From CAYNGH01 sp964396845 (lineage in GTDB: Bacteria; Vulcanimicrobiota; JAJTBE01; CAYNGH01): DNA of 22,423 nucleotides. The stretch lies in NCBI GenBank assembly GCA_964396845.1, contig CAYNGH010000042.1, positions 1 to 22,423 on the forward strand. The letters are read 5' to 3'. Under the pieces are notes generated by a model. The model made no database searches. It was not told where the DNA came from and saw nothing but the letters and a program-made list of their open reading frames with translations. This document shows, piece after piece, positions 16,064 through 22,423 of this stretch. How positions within the stretch are numbered: position 1 is the stretch's first letter; each line of letters begins with the position of its first letter. Both the position numbers and the translations under genes were made by a program.

Positions 16064-16738
16064 TCAGGGATTCATCCGTCGCCGGGCTTCCTTTTCCATC
16101 AGATCAACCATTTCTTCTATGGAAAGATGGGAACTGTCAACCAGAAAGGCATCAGGAGTCTTAATCAGGGGGCTGTCCTCTCTCTGGGAGTCGGTGGCAT
16201 CCCGAAAACGGAGGTTTTCAGCGATGGCCTCCAGGCTCTCATCCTGGCCGTTTATGGCCATCTCCCCCTGCCTGCGCCGGGCCCGCTCCAAAAGATCCGC
16301 CACAAGAAAAATCTTTAACGATGCACCAGGCAGTACGTTGGATCCTATGTCCCGGCCTGCCATCACCACATTATTTTCACTGGCCATCTGCCTCTGGGCT
16401 TCTGCCAGAATTTTCCGCACTGCAGGGATTCTGGCGGTAATCGACACCAGGGCATCCACCGGAGGAGTAAAAATATCCCTGGTAACATCTTCTTCATTCA
16501 ACAAAACCTTAAATCCCCGTTCTCCGGAATTATCCGGCAGAAGCTGAATCCGAGCCTGCCGGGCAATCCCGATGATGGCTTCAGGATCATCAAAATCGAT
16601 ACCCCGGCGGATTCCCATCAGGGTTACTGCCCGATACATGGCCCCGGTGTCGATATACAAAAACCCGAGTTTCCCAGCCAGAAGCCTTGCCGCGGTACTC
16701 TTGCCCGATGCTGCGGGGCCGTCGATGGCTATCTGCAA
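16064..16738 (-). CDS. cmk: Cytidylate kinase
   Basis: Cmk phosphorylates CMP and dCMP, feeding CTP for nucleic acids and CDP-lipids. The 224-residue protein has the P-loop GPAASGKST (residues 7-15), the CMP-binding YIDTGAMYRAVTL stretch, GRDIGSNVLPGASLKIFL and the lid RARRRQ. RDATDSQREDSPL follows, and all are in family order. The start is TTG at 16738, giving the normal N-terminus MQIAIDGPAASGKST, with AGGAGG 5 nt upstream. It follows the non-catalytic M16 gene by 15 nt. The cmk-plsC adjacency is common in Bacillota, though the usual ispH and rpsA companions are missing here. Confidence 0.96.
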   Translation of the reverse strand: MQIAIDGPAASGKSTAARLLAGKLGFLYIDTGAMYRAVTLMGIRRGIDFDDPEAIIGIARQARIQLLPDNSGERGFKVLLNEEDVTRDIFTPPVDALVSITARIPAVRKILAEAQRQMASENNVVMAGRDIGSNVLPGASLKIFLVADLLERARRRQGEMAINGQDESLEAIAENLRFRDATDSQREDSPLIKTPDAFLVDSSHLSIEEMVDLMEKEARRRMNP

Positions 16739-16753
16739 AATCTCCTCCTTTTA

Positions 16754-18193
16754 TCAATCGTCCTCATTAAAACGATCCGGCGGAACCGATTCGATGAGTA
16801 GTACTGTGTAATTCTGAAGATACTTCCGGGCTACATTTCGCACCTGATCTGCAGTGACTCCCTCCACCCGGCGCATGATGGTGTCATCATAGCTTTTTCC
16901 CAGCCCCAGGGAAGAATAGAAAGCCATCCGGGATGCCACCTGCTGTGCTGTCTGACGGCCCAGGAGATGTCTGCTGAGGATTTTCATCCTGGCCGCCTCC
17001 AGCTCCTCCCCGGTGATGCCGTCTTTCTTTATCTTGTTGATTTCTCCGAATAATTTCCGCCGGCTTCTGCCAAGATTTCTCTGATCGGTAACCACAAACA
17101 ATATAAGATGAGAAGGCCCTTCCAGCTGAGGATAATGGGAGGACAGGGTATATGCCAGCCCTTCTTTTTCCCGCAATTCAATAAAAAGCCGGCTGGACAG
17201 CCCTTCCCCCAGCACCGTGGAAAGAATCAGCATGGCGGGATAGTCGGGAGATTTCACCGACGGAGCGGGAAATCCCACAAAAACCCAGGCATTGTTGGAA
17301 CTGGTCATAAGATAAAGACGTTTCTCCTGGCCCACCGGTTCCCAGGGTATGTCCACCATCCTCTGGTGTCGGGCAGGAATCTCCTCCAGCTGTTCCCGGG
17401 CAAAGTCCATCATCTTTCGACCCTGGACATCCCCCACAATAGCCACCGATATGCGATTTCCCACATAATACTTCCGGTGGAATTCCTCCAGCATTTCCAT
17501 GCTTATCCGTTCTGCGGTGCTTTTTGTGCCGTAAACCGGCTGACGGTAAGGATGGTAACGGTAAAAATGCTTGAGGAATATCTCCCGGATAATTTGGAAG
17601 GCCGATTGGTTAGAGGTGATAGCTTCTATCAGCCGTTCTCTTTCTTTTTTCAGGGCATCATCAGAAAATGGGGGTTTCTTGATGTTATTCACAAGACGGC
17701 GGAAATTTTTATTAAAACTTTCCCTGGGGGACAGGAGAGTTATCCGGGCCATGTCCGGCTCTGCGGTTACCTCCAGAATAGAACCGTCCTCCTCGGCCAA
17801 CATGGAAAGGCTCATCCCCTCTGGGCCGGTTTCTCCCTTCAGGATAAGCTGTTGAATCAGGGATATTACTCCCGGCAGGGTTTCAATCTCTTCAATGGCC
17901 CCCGCCTTGATGATAATTTCCGCTCCCACCACACCGCTGTCGGGAATCTCCTGGATCATCAGCTTGACACCGTTGGGAAGGGTTCGGTTGAGATATGAGC
18001 TTTCGGTTATCAGAATCTTCTGTTGGAAGGGGTTGGCTCGGACAGTATCCTGGGATGCCGGGAAAGAGGGATTCCTCTCCGACAGAAAAGACGATGCTGT
18101 CGCCGGCCCTGCCAATCCAGCAAATAGAAAAACCAGCAGAATAACAATGATGTCCAGAAATCGCAGATATCTTGATGCGGGGCAGTTTTTCAC
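16754..18193 (-). CDS. Secreted M16 peptidase-like protein, non-catalytic subunit
   Basis: The 479-residue protein has a signal peptide (hydrophobic residues 13-30, ending near TAS) and two M16 domains. Where active members have HxxEH, this one reads GVISLIQQLILKG, so the zinc ligands and catalytic Glu are replaced (Ser111, Gln114, Gln115). The second domain keeps the substrate-binding R/Y motif ELREKEGLAYTLSS (about residue 338 onward). M16B enzymes often work as pairs in which one subunit carries the zinc site and the other the R/Y pair. This protein fits the second role, with the gene 19 nt upstream as its partner. The start is a GTG with GGAG about 13 nt upstream, so it is less certain; an ATG at 18203 is in another frame. 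Confidence 0.88.
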   Translation of the reverse strand: MKNCPASRYLRFLDIIVILLVFLFAGLAGPATASSFLSERNPSFPASQDTVRANPFQQKILITESSYLNRTLPNGVKLMIQEIPDSGVVGAEIIIKAGAIEEIETLPGVISLIQQLILKGETGPEGMSLSMLAEEDGSILEVTAEPDMARITLLSPRESFNKNFRRLVNNIKKPPFSDDALKKERERLIEAITSNQSAFQIIREIFLKHFYRYHPYRQPVYGTKSTAERISMEMLEEFHRKYYVGNRISVAIVGDVQGRKMMDFAREQLEEIPARHQRMVDIPWEPVGQEKRLYLMTSSNNAWVFVGFPAPSVKSPDYPAMLILSTVLGEGLSSRLFIELREKEGLAYTLSSHYPQLEGPSHLILFVVTDQRNLGRSRRKLFGEINKIKKDGITGEELEAARMKILSRHLLGRQTAQQVASRMAFYSSLGLGKSYDDTIMRRVEGVTADQVRNVARKYLQNYTVLLIESVPPDRFNEDD

Positions 18194-18212
18194 CTGATTT
18201 CATCGACTCCAG

Positions 18213-19595
18213 TCATTTTTTATCATCCTGGGGTTGCAGGGCAAACAGGACATAATTCTCACTGAAATATTTATTGGCAACCTCAATTACATCCTCCCTG
18301 GTCACTCTGCTTATCAGATCTGGATATTTCATTCCGAACCGGTAATCCCCCAGCATGGAATAAAACCCCAGCACATCGGCCTTTCCTTCGTTGGTGAGAA
18401 GGCCGTAGGAAAAGCTTCGAAGAAGAAGATTCCTGGCCCGTTCCATTTCCTGGTCGGTAAATCTGCCGTTTCTCACCTTGTGAAGGATGGTGAACACTGA
18501 TTCCTTCATCTGTTCAAGCCGGACGGGATCAACCTCGCCAAAAAATATCACCAGTCCCTGATCTCTCGGGGTCAGATATTCCACCGTCACTTCCCGGGCG
18601 ATGGTGGTCTTCCGGGTCAGCTCCCGGCTCATTATGGATGACTCTCCCTTGCCCAGCATGAAGCTCAGGACATCCATGGCCAGCACATCATCCCTCTGAC
18701 GGAAGGATGGCGAACGGAAAGCCATGGCAAAAAGGGCATTGGTCAGGGGCATTTTTGTCTGCTGGATATTTTCTCTTACCTCCTCAATAGGAAGGCTTGT
18801 CCTGTGGGCAGGCCCACCGCCGGGGCTTCCCGGCAGGTCCCGGAAAAAATCCCGCAGAAATCCCACATAACGGGATCGATCAAAATTGCCCACCAGGACA
18901 ATAGTAATATTTCCCGGGATATACATGCGGGATCGGTAGTTTTCCAGTTCATCCCGGCATATGGCCCCGATGGTTTCCCGGGTTCCGATAACCGACCGCT
19001 GGTATGGATGATGCCGGAAAGCCATCTCGTAAAGATTCTGCTGGATTATAGCCATGGGGTTATCCTGGTAAAGAGAATATTCCTGCAGGATAACCTTGCG
19101 TTCCTGATCCAGCTCTTCCTGACGATATTCGGGACGGGTAAGAGCCTCACAATGAATTTTCAATGCTTTCAAGCCTTCGCTGGAGGGGAGGTTCACATAA
19201 TACCGGGTATAATCCCGGGAAGTTTCAGCATTGAAAACTCCGCCGATGTTTTCGATGGCGGCTTTCATCTCGGCCCCGGTACGGCTGACGGTACCCCGGT
19301 AGAACATGTGTTCGCAGAAATGTGAGATCCCCGCTATGGAGTCATCTTCGTCAATGGAGCCTGCCCGGATGAAGAAATTGATGGACACCACGGGAGGCCC
19401 GTCGTTGGTGAGGGTGATGATATTCAGACCATTGGGCAGGGTTTCTGCTTCCACTCCCCGGAAGGGATCAACCTGAGCCGATGTACTCCCCACAGATAAG
19501 AGCAGAATTAAAATCAATACTCCCGCTGTCTTTTGAATTCTGTTGTTAAAAAAATTCACTTTCCCCGGCTTATATTTCACATCAAGTTTTTTCAT
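18213..19595 (-). CDS. Secreted M16 zinc peptidase, catalytic subunit
   Basis: The 460-residue exported protein has a signal peptide with a long basic N-region (hydrophobic core about residues 23-36, cleaved near TSAQ). The inverted zincin motif is HFCEH (His92, Glu95, His96), and Glu172 sits 76 residues later in KVILQEYSLY, completing the zinc site. The second M16 half lacks the GLAY-type R/Y motif, which is found in the neighbouring non-catalytic protein, so a heterodimer is likely. Substrates of such bacterial pairs are mostly short peptides, but none can be named here. AAGGGG lies about 10 nt before the ATG. It heads the nine-gene minus-strand cluster; a possible structured leader lies upstream. 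Confidence 0.92.
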   Translation of the reverse strand: MKKLDVKYKPGKVNFFNNRIQKTAGVLILILLLSVGSTSAQVDPFRGVEAETLPNGLNIITLTNDGPPVVSINFFIRAGSIDEDDSIAGISHFCEHMFYRGTVSRTGAEMKAAIENIGGVFNAETSRDYTRYYVNLPSSEGLKALKIHCEALTRPEYRQEELDQERKVILQEYSLYQDNPMAIIQQNLYEMAFRHHPYQRSVIGTRETIGAICRDELENYRSRMYIPGNITIVLVGNFDRSRYVGFLRDFFRDLPGSPGGGPAHRTSLPIEEVRENIQQTKMPLTNALFAMAFRSPSFRQRDDVLAMDVLSFMLGKGESSIMSRELTRKTTIAREVTVEYLTPRDQGLVIFFGEVDPVRLEQMKESVFTILHKVRNGRFTDQEMERARNLLLRSFSYGLLTNEGKADVLGFYSMLGDYRFGMKYPDLISRVTREDVIEVANKYFSENYVLFALQPQDDKK

Positions 19596-19613
19596 GGTTA
19601 CAATCCCCTTCGC

Positions 19614-19742
19614 TGGTGTTCAATCAGGCAGTATATCCCAAATTTTGTGCCGAACATTGGAATGCGATAACTCCCGCCGGGCCTGTTTATGCTTCCAAGG
19701 CACAGTCGCAACGTTGCCTTGGATGTTCCCTGTTGAACATTA
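19614..19742 (-). promoter_or_regulatory. Possible structured leader or operator region between M16 and mtaB
   Basis: The 247-nt divergent gap contains nested inverted repeats. TGTTCAATCAGG (19617-19628) pairs with CCTGTTGAACA (19729-19739) with one bulge. TCCAAGGCA (19694-19702) pairs with TGCCTTGGA (19715-19723). GAACAT (19652-19657) can pair with ATGTTC (19723-19728) as an alternative. On the minus strand these would form the 5' leader of the M16 gene, ending just before its SD. No known riboswitch consensus was recognised, so an RNA element or a regulator-binding region are both open. The strand is an assumption. Confidence 0.35.
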
Positions 19743-19795
19743 AACCCGATCTTTTCACAAATTACCCTCCCGGCGGATTTATCCTTCAGATGATC

Positions 19796-19824
19796 TTGAC
19801 CCGGGGAAGCATCTGTATTACAAT
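19796..19824 (+). promoter_or_regulatory. Strong sigma-70-type promoter for mtaB-rluD
   Basis: TTGACC at 19796-19801 and TACAAT at 19819-19824 are separated by exactly 17 nt, five of six matches to each consensus hexamer. The expected transcription start is near 19831. That is only about 12 nt before the mtaB ATG at 19843, and no Shine-Dalgarno fits in between. Confidence 0.65.
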
Positions 19825-19842
19825 CTTTCAAAGAAATTGCTT

Positions 19843-21141
19843 ATGGAAAGTTCATCTCCCCCATCATATATCATTACAACCCTGGGATGCAAGGTCAACC
19901 AGTATGAATCAGGTCATCTGGCAGGATGTCTTGATGCCATGGGGATGACTCCGGCCCTTGGAGGCCGTTCATCCCAGGTCTGCATCATCAACACCTGCGC
20001 GGTGACCCGGGAGGCTGCCAGAAAATCCCGACAGATGGTGCGAAAACTCATGGAGAAAAACCCCGGCGCTATTATTTATGCCGTGGGATGTGCTGCCCAG
20101 ATGGCAGATACAGCCCTGGGAAACCTGCCTGACAACGTGGTGATGGTGGACAATTCCCGCAAAGACGAACTGGATGGAATCATTGCCAAAGACCTGGGGC
20201 TTTCTTATCCCGGAAGCTGTTGCCCACGGCCAGTTCCCGACGGCGGAAGGGTGCGGGCCTACCTGAAGGTTCAGGACGGTTGCGACAGTTTCTGTTCCTA
20301 CTGTATCATCCCTCACCTGCGGGGGCGGAGCCGATCCCGAAAGTCAGGGGAGATTCTGGATGAAATGCTCAGGCTGGAGGCTGCCGGCTTCAAAGAGGTG
20401 GTCATAACAGGGATCCACCTGGGGGATTACGGAAATGGAATCCCTGGGGATTATCCTCTTTGGAGGCTGATAGATTTTCTGATGAAAAACACTGCCATTC
20501 CCCGGGTTCGGCTGTCTTCCATTGAGCCTATGGATTTTTCCTTTGAACTGCTAAATCTCTTTGCCCGGCATCCCCGGCTGTGTCCCCATCTGCACCTGCC
20601 CCTCCAGCATGGAAGCAACCGGATCCTAAAAACCATGAACCGCCGTTACACCCGGGAGGATTATGACAGGATCCTGCAGGAGGCTCACTTGCGTATTCCC
20701 GGGATAAACATCACCACCGATGTGATGGCGGGTTTTCCCGGCGAAGAAGAAGAAGACTTTCTAAAAACATATAACTACATCAAGGACGCCCCCATATTCG
20801 GGCTCCACGTGTTTCCCTTTTCCCCTCGACAGGGAACTGTTGCATCAGGTCTGGAAGGAAAAGTTCCACGGCATATAAAAAAAGACCGGGTAAGAAAATT
20901 AACAGACCTGGGGAAGAAGAAAAAAGAACAAGCCCTTGAAAGCTACCCTGGGACAACCCGGCAGGTGCTGGTAGAAGCCAGGGACGCCGACGGATTTCTC
21001 TCGGGATATACCCGTTGCTATGCCCGGGTTCGTATGACAGGCGGGGACGGTATCCGGGGCAGGCTGGTAAAAGTTAAAATTATAAAAAGACAGGGAGAAT
21101 TACTGTATGGAGAAAACCCTGAGCCTTTATGTACTGGGTGA
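19843..21141 (+). CDS. mtaB: tRNA (t6A37) methylthiotransferase MtaB
   Basis: MtaB converts t6A to ms2t6A at position 37 of ANN-decoding tRNAs using two 4Fe-4S clusters and SAM. The 432-residue product has the UPF0004 domain with Cys16 (TLGCKVNQYES, the MtaB-type signature), Cys52 and Cys83. The radical-SAM CX3CX2C follows at Cys147, Cys151 and Cys154 (GCDSFCSYCIIP), and the C-terminus is a TRAM domain. The ATG at 19843 is preferred over the in-frame TTG at 19837 on codon type, but neither has an SD. With the promoter at 19796-19824 the mRNA would be nearly leaderless. Its end overlaps rluD by 35 nt. Confidence 0.94.
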   Translation: MESSSPPSYIITTLGCKVNQYESGHLAGCLDAMGMTPALGGRSSQVCIINTCAVTREAARKSRQMVRKLMEKNPGAIIYAVGCAAQMADTALGNLPDNVVMVDNSRKDELDGIIAKDLGLSYPGSCCPRPVPDGGRVRAYLKVQDGCDSFCSYCIIPHLRGRSRSRKSGEILDEMLRLEAAGFKEVVITGIHLGDYGNGIPGDYPLWRLIDFLMKNTAIPRVRLSSIEPMDFSFELLNLFARHPRLCPHLHLPLQHGSNRILKTMNRRYTREDYDRILQEAHLRIPGINITTDVMAGFPGEEEEDFLKTYNYIKDAPIFGLHVFPFSPRQGTVASGLEGKVPRHIKKDRVRKLTDLGKKKKEQALESYPGTTRQVLVEARDADGFLSGYTRCYARVRMTGGDGIRGRLVKVKIIKRQGELLYGENPEPLCTG

Positions 21142-22033
21142 CAAGCCCGGCAGACTGGATAGCTACATATCAGAAAAGGCTCATATTTCCAGAACACAGG
21201 TACAGAAACTCATTGACGAGGGGCTTGTGACCCTCAACGATACTCCAGGCCCCAAACCCGGGGCTCGGCTCAAAGAAGGGGACCTGGTGTTTCTGCGAAT
21301 TCCCGTGGAAAAGACCGGCGAATCTCCCCGGGGACAGGACATCCCCATAGACATTGTCTATGAGGACGAACATATCATTGTAGTCAACAAGGAACGGGGG
21401 ATGGTGGTTCATCCCGCGGTGGGGCATCACGACGGGACTCTTGTCAACGCATTGCTTTACCACACCCAGGAGATGGAAACCATCGGTGATGAAGGAAGGC
21501 CGGGGATTGTCCACCGGCTGGACAAGAACACATCCGGGCTTCTCATTGCCGCCAAGACCGATTCGGCCCATCAAAAACTCACTTCCATGTTTTCTCAGCG
21601 AAAGATAAAAAAAGAATACCTGGCGGTTCTCCAGGGCAGAATCAAAGGCCGGGAAGGCGTCATTAACCTGCCCATCGGCAGGGATCCCGGGGATCGCAAG
21701 AAGATGGCGGTGGTTTCCGGTGGCAGAAGCAGTGTGACCCGGTGGAAGCTGAAAAAGCATTACAAAGAATGGACTTTAGTGAGTGCATACCCGGAAACCG
21801 GCAGGACCCACCAGCTTCGGGTTCATTTCACATACCTGGGCCATCCCCTGGTGGGGGATCCCGAGTATGGCCCCGGGGCGGAACCGCCATCCCCCATGAC
21901 GGGACAGGCCCTTCACTCATACCGGCTCAGCTTCCATCACCCCATAACGGGAGAGCCGATGAACCTGGAAGCTCCCATTCCCGACGATATGGAAATGCTC
22001 ATAGACCGCATCGACTCCCTCTCCCAGAAATAA
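21107..22033 (+). CDS. rluD: 23S rRNA pseudouridine synthase RluD family
   Basis: The 308-residue enzyme isomerises uridines in RNA; RluD proper modifies the helix 69 loop of 23S rRNA. An S4 RNA-binding domain covers about residues 13-60 (RLDSYISEKAHISRTQVQKL). The catalytic motif is GIVHRLDKNTSG with Asp139, and the family motifs KEYLAVLQG and PETGRTHQLRVHF follow. The length is typical of RluD in Bacillota (YlyB type). GGGAG at 21093-21097 is 9 nt before the ATG, inside mtaB, so the two genes share a transcript and possibly coupled translation. RluC/RluA-type specificity cannot be excluded from motifs alone, but the S4 domain and length favour RluD. Confidence 0.93.
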   Translation: MEKTLSLYVLGDKPGRLDSYISEKAHISRTQVQKLIDEGLVTLNDTPGPKPGARLKEGDLVFLRIPVEKTGESPRGQDIPIDIVYEDEHIIVVNKERGMVVHPAVGHHDGTLVNALLYHTQEMETIGDEGRPGIVHRLDKNTSGLLIAAKTDSAHQKLTSMFSQRKIKKEYLAVLQGRIKGREGVINLPIGRDPGDRKKMAVVSGGRSSVTRWKLKKHYKEWTLVSAYPETGRTHQLRVHFTYLGHPLVGDPEYGPGAEPPSPMTGQALHSYRLSFHHPITGEPMNLEAPIPDDMEMLIDRIDSLSQK

Positions 22034-22081
22034 CATAACAATACCTGCGGGAAAAAATTTTTCCATGCAGGTATTAATGTT
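22032..22081 (+). terminator. Long inverted repeat after rluD
   Basis: AATACCTGC (22040-22048) pairs with GCAGGTATT (22067-22075). The interior is itself nearly palindromic (GGAAAAAATTTTTCC), and AACAT/ATGTT extend the arms outside small internal loops. It begins at the rluD stop codon. No T-run follows on the plus strand, so it may be a rho-independent-like or bidirectional terminator, an mRNA-stabilising hairpin, or a protein site. Confidence 0.5.
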
Positions 22082-22128
22082 GGCTCGAAAGAAGAGTGCC
22101 CTGTAATTTAAGATGGAGGTGCAAAGAT

Positions 22129-22423
22129 TTGTCCACGGTTTTTTTTATGAAATTCAACCGGGATCAGGGAGCCTTGATTGCCGATGAGATGACATGGCAT
22201 CTGGGCTTTAAATACGGATACCGTCCCTCCCGGTATGGGGATCAGATAATGAACCTCATGGAACCCCAGGTGGGTGTCAAAAACAACTTTGCCGCGGTAT
22301 ATGCCGGAGTGGGATTCCCTTCTCTTCATTTCGAAGTGGCAAACCGGGCACGACGGGAAATCCCGAAAACCACCGGCTGTATCGGGGATCTTGATCGCAC
22401 CGGGGAGCTGGTGCAGGATTCAT
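22129..22423 (+). CDS. Unrecognised protein, 3' end off window
   Basis: An open frame runs from a TTG at 22129 to the edge (98 codons). GGAGGT at 22115-22120 lies 8 nt before the TTG, which decides the start; the in-frame ATG at 22147 has no SD. The residues read like a soluble protein (for example DEMTWHLGFKYGYRPSRYGD, FPSLHFEVANRARREIP), with no signal peptide or membrane segment. I do not recognise a family. A run of eight T at 22139-22146 lies near the start and could shift the frame. A competing ATG at 22113 in another frame stops after about 24 codons. Confidence 0.5.
   Translation, partial: MSTVFFMKFNRDQGALIADEMTWHLGFKYGYRPSRYGDQIMNLMEPQVGVKNNFAAVYAGVGFPSLHFEVANRARREIPKTTGCIGDLDRTGELVQDS

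Noticed and set aside
17108..17998. Open frame of 296 codons on the plus strand
   Set aside because: It is antisense to the non-catalytic M16 gene and shows no domain or ribosome binding site.
19598..19831. Small open frame (77 codons) on the minus strand in the mtaB/M16 gap
   Set aside because: No SD or recognisable motif, and it covers the inverted repeats and the mtaB promoter, which explain the region better.

Overview
This window looks like a chromosomal segment of moderate G+C from a Bacillota-like, probably anaerobic bacterium. The clearest clue is the order cmk, plsC, DUF512 radical-SAM protein, der, plsY on one strand, which resembles the order in many clostridial genomes. Signal-peptide M16 peptidases, an ankyrin lipoprotein and a PilT/PilU ATPase fit a lineage with an elaborate envelope. 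The exact taxon cannot be fixed from the sequence alone. No rRNA, tRNA, CRISPR array, integrase or transposase was seen.

Layout. (1) Positions 1-3516, minus strand: five exported or membrane proteins. In transcription order these are a DA1-like zinc peptidase (HELAHAW), a VanX-type M15D dipeptidase with a signal peptide, a DUF3298/RsiV-like secreted protein, a six-repeat ankyrin lipoprotein whose start overlaps the previous stop (ATGA), and a one-TM protein cut by the window edge. (2) Positions 3669-9219, plus strand: an MFS transporter, a cytoplasmic DUF4139 protein with a coiled-coil tail, a small secreted protein of 16-residue repeats (5-fold beta-flower type), and a UshA-family 5'-nucleotidase without signal peptide. 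(3) Positions 19595 down to 9222, minus strand: nine tightly packed genes: a catalytic M16 peptidase, its non-catalytic M16 partner, cmk, plsC, the DUF512 protein with a long SR-rich tail, der, plsY, a PilT/PilU ATPase and an unknown protein. (4) Positions 19843-22423, plus strand: mtaB, overlapping rluD, and the start of an unrecognised gene.

How the genes work together. The minus-strand cluster mixes envelope proteolysis, nucleotide supply (CMP kinase), phosphatidic acid synthesis (PlsY and PlsC), ribosome assembly (Der) and pilus motor function. Gaps are 0-19 nt or small overlaps almost throughout, the exception being about 140 nt between cmk and plsC, so much of it may be one transcript. 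MtaB and RluD modify tRNA and 23S rRNA and share a strong predicted promoter that leaves almost no leader before mtaB.

Most genes are ordinary housekeeping or envelope genes. The features most worth a second look are the repetitive SR-rich extension on the DUF512 protein, the split-active-site M16 pair with a possibly structured leader, the PilT/PilU ATPase with an unknown partner placed in a lipid/ribosome operon, the beta-flower protein beside a cytoplasmic DUF4139 protein, the near-leaderless mtaB promoter, and a strong excess of GGATCC hexamers. I did not find a convincing new defence or mobile system.
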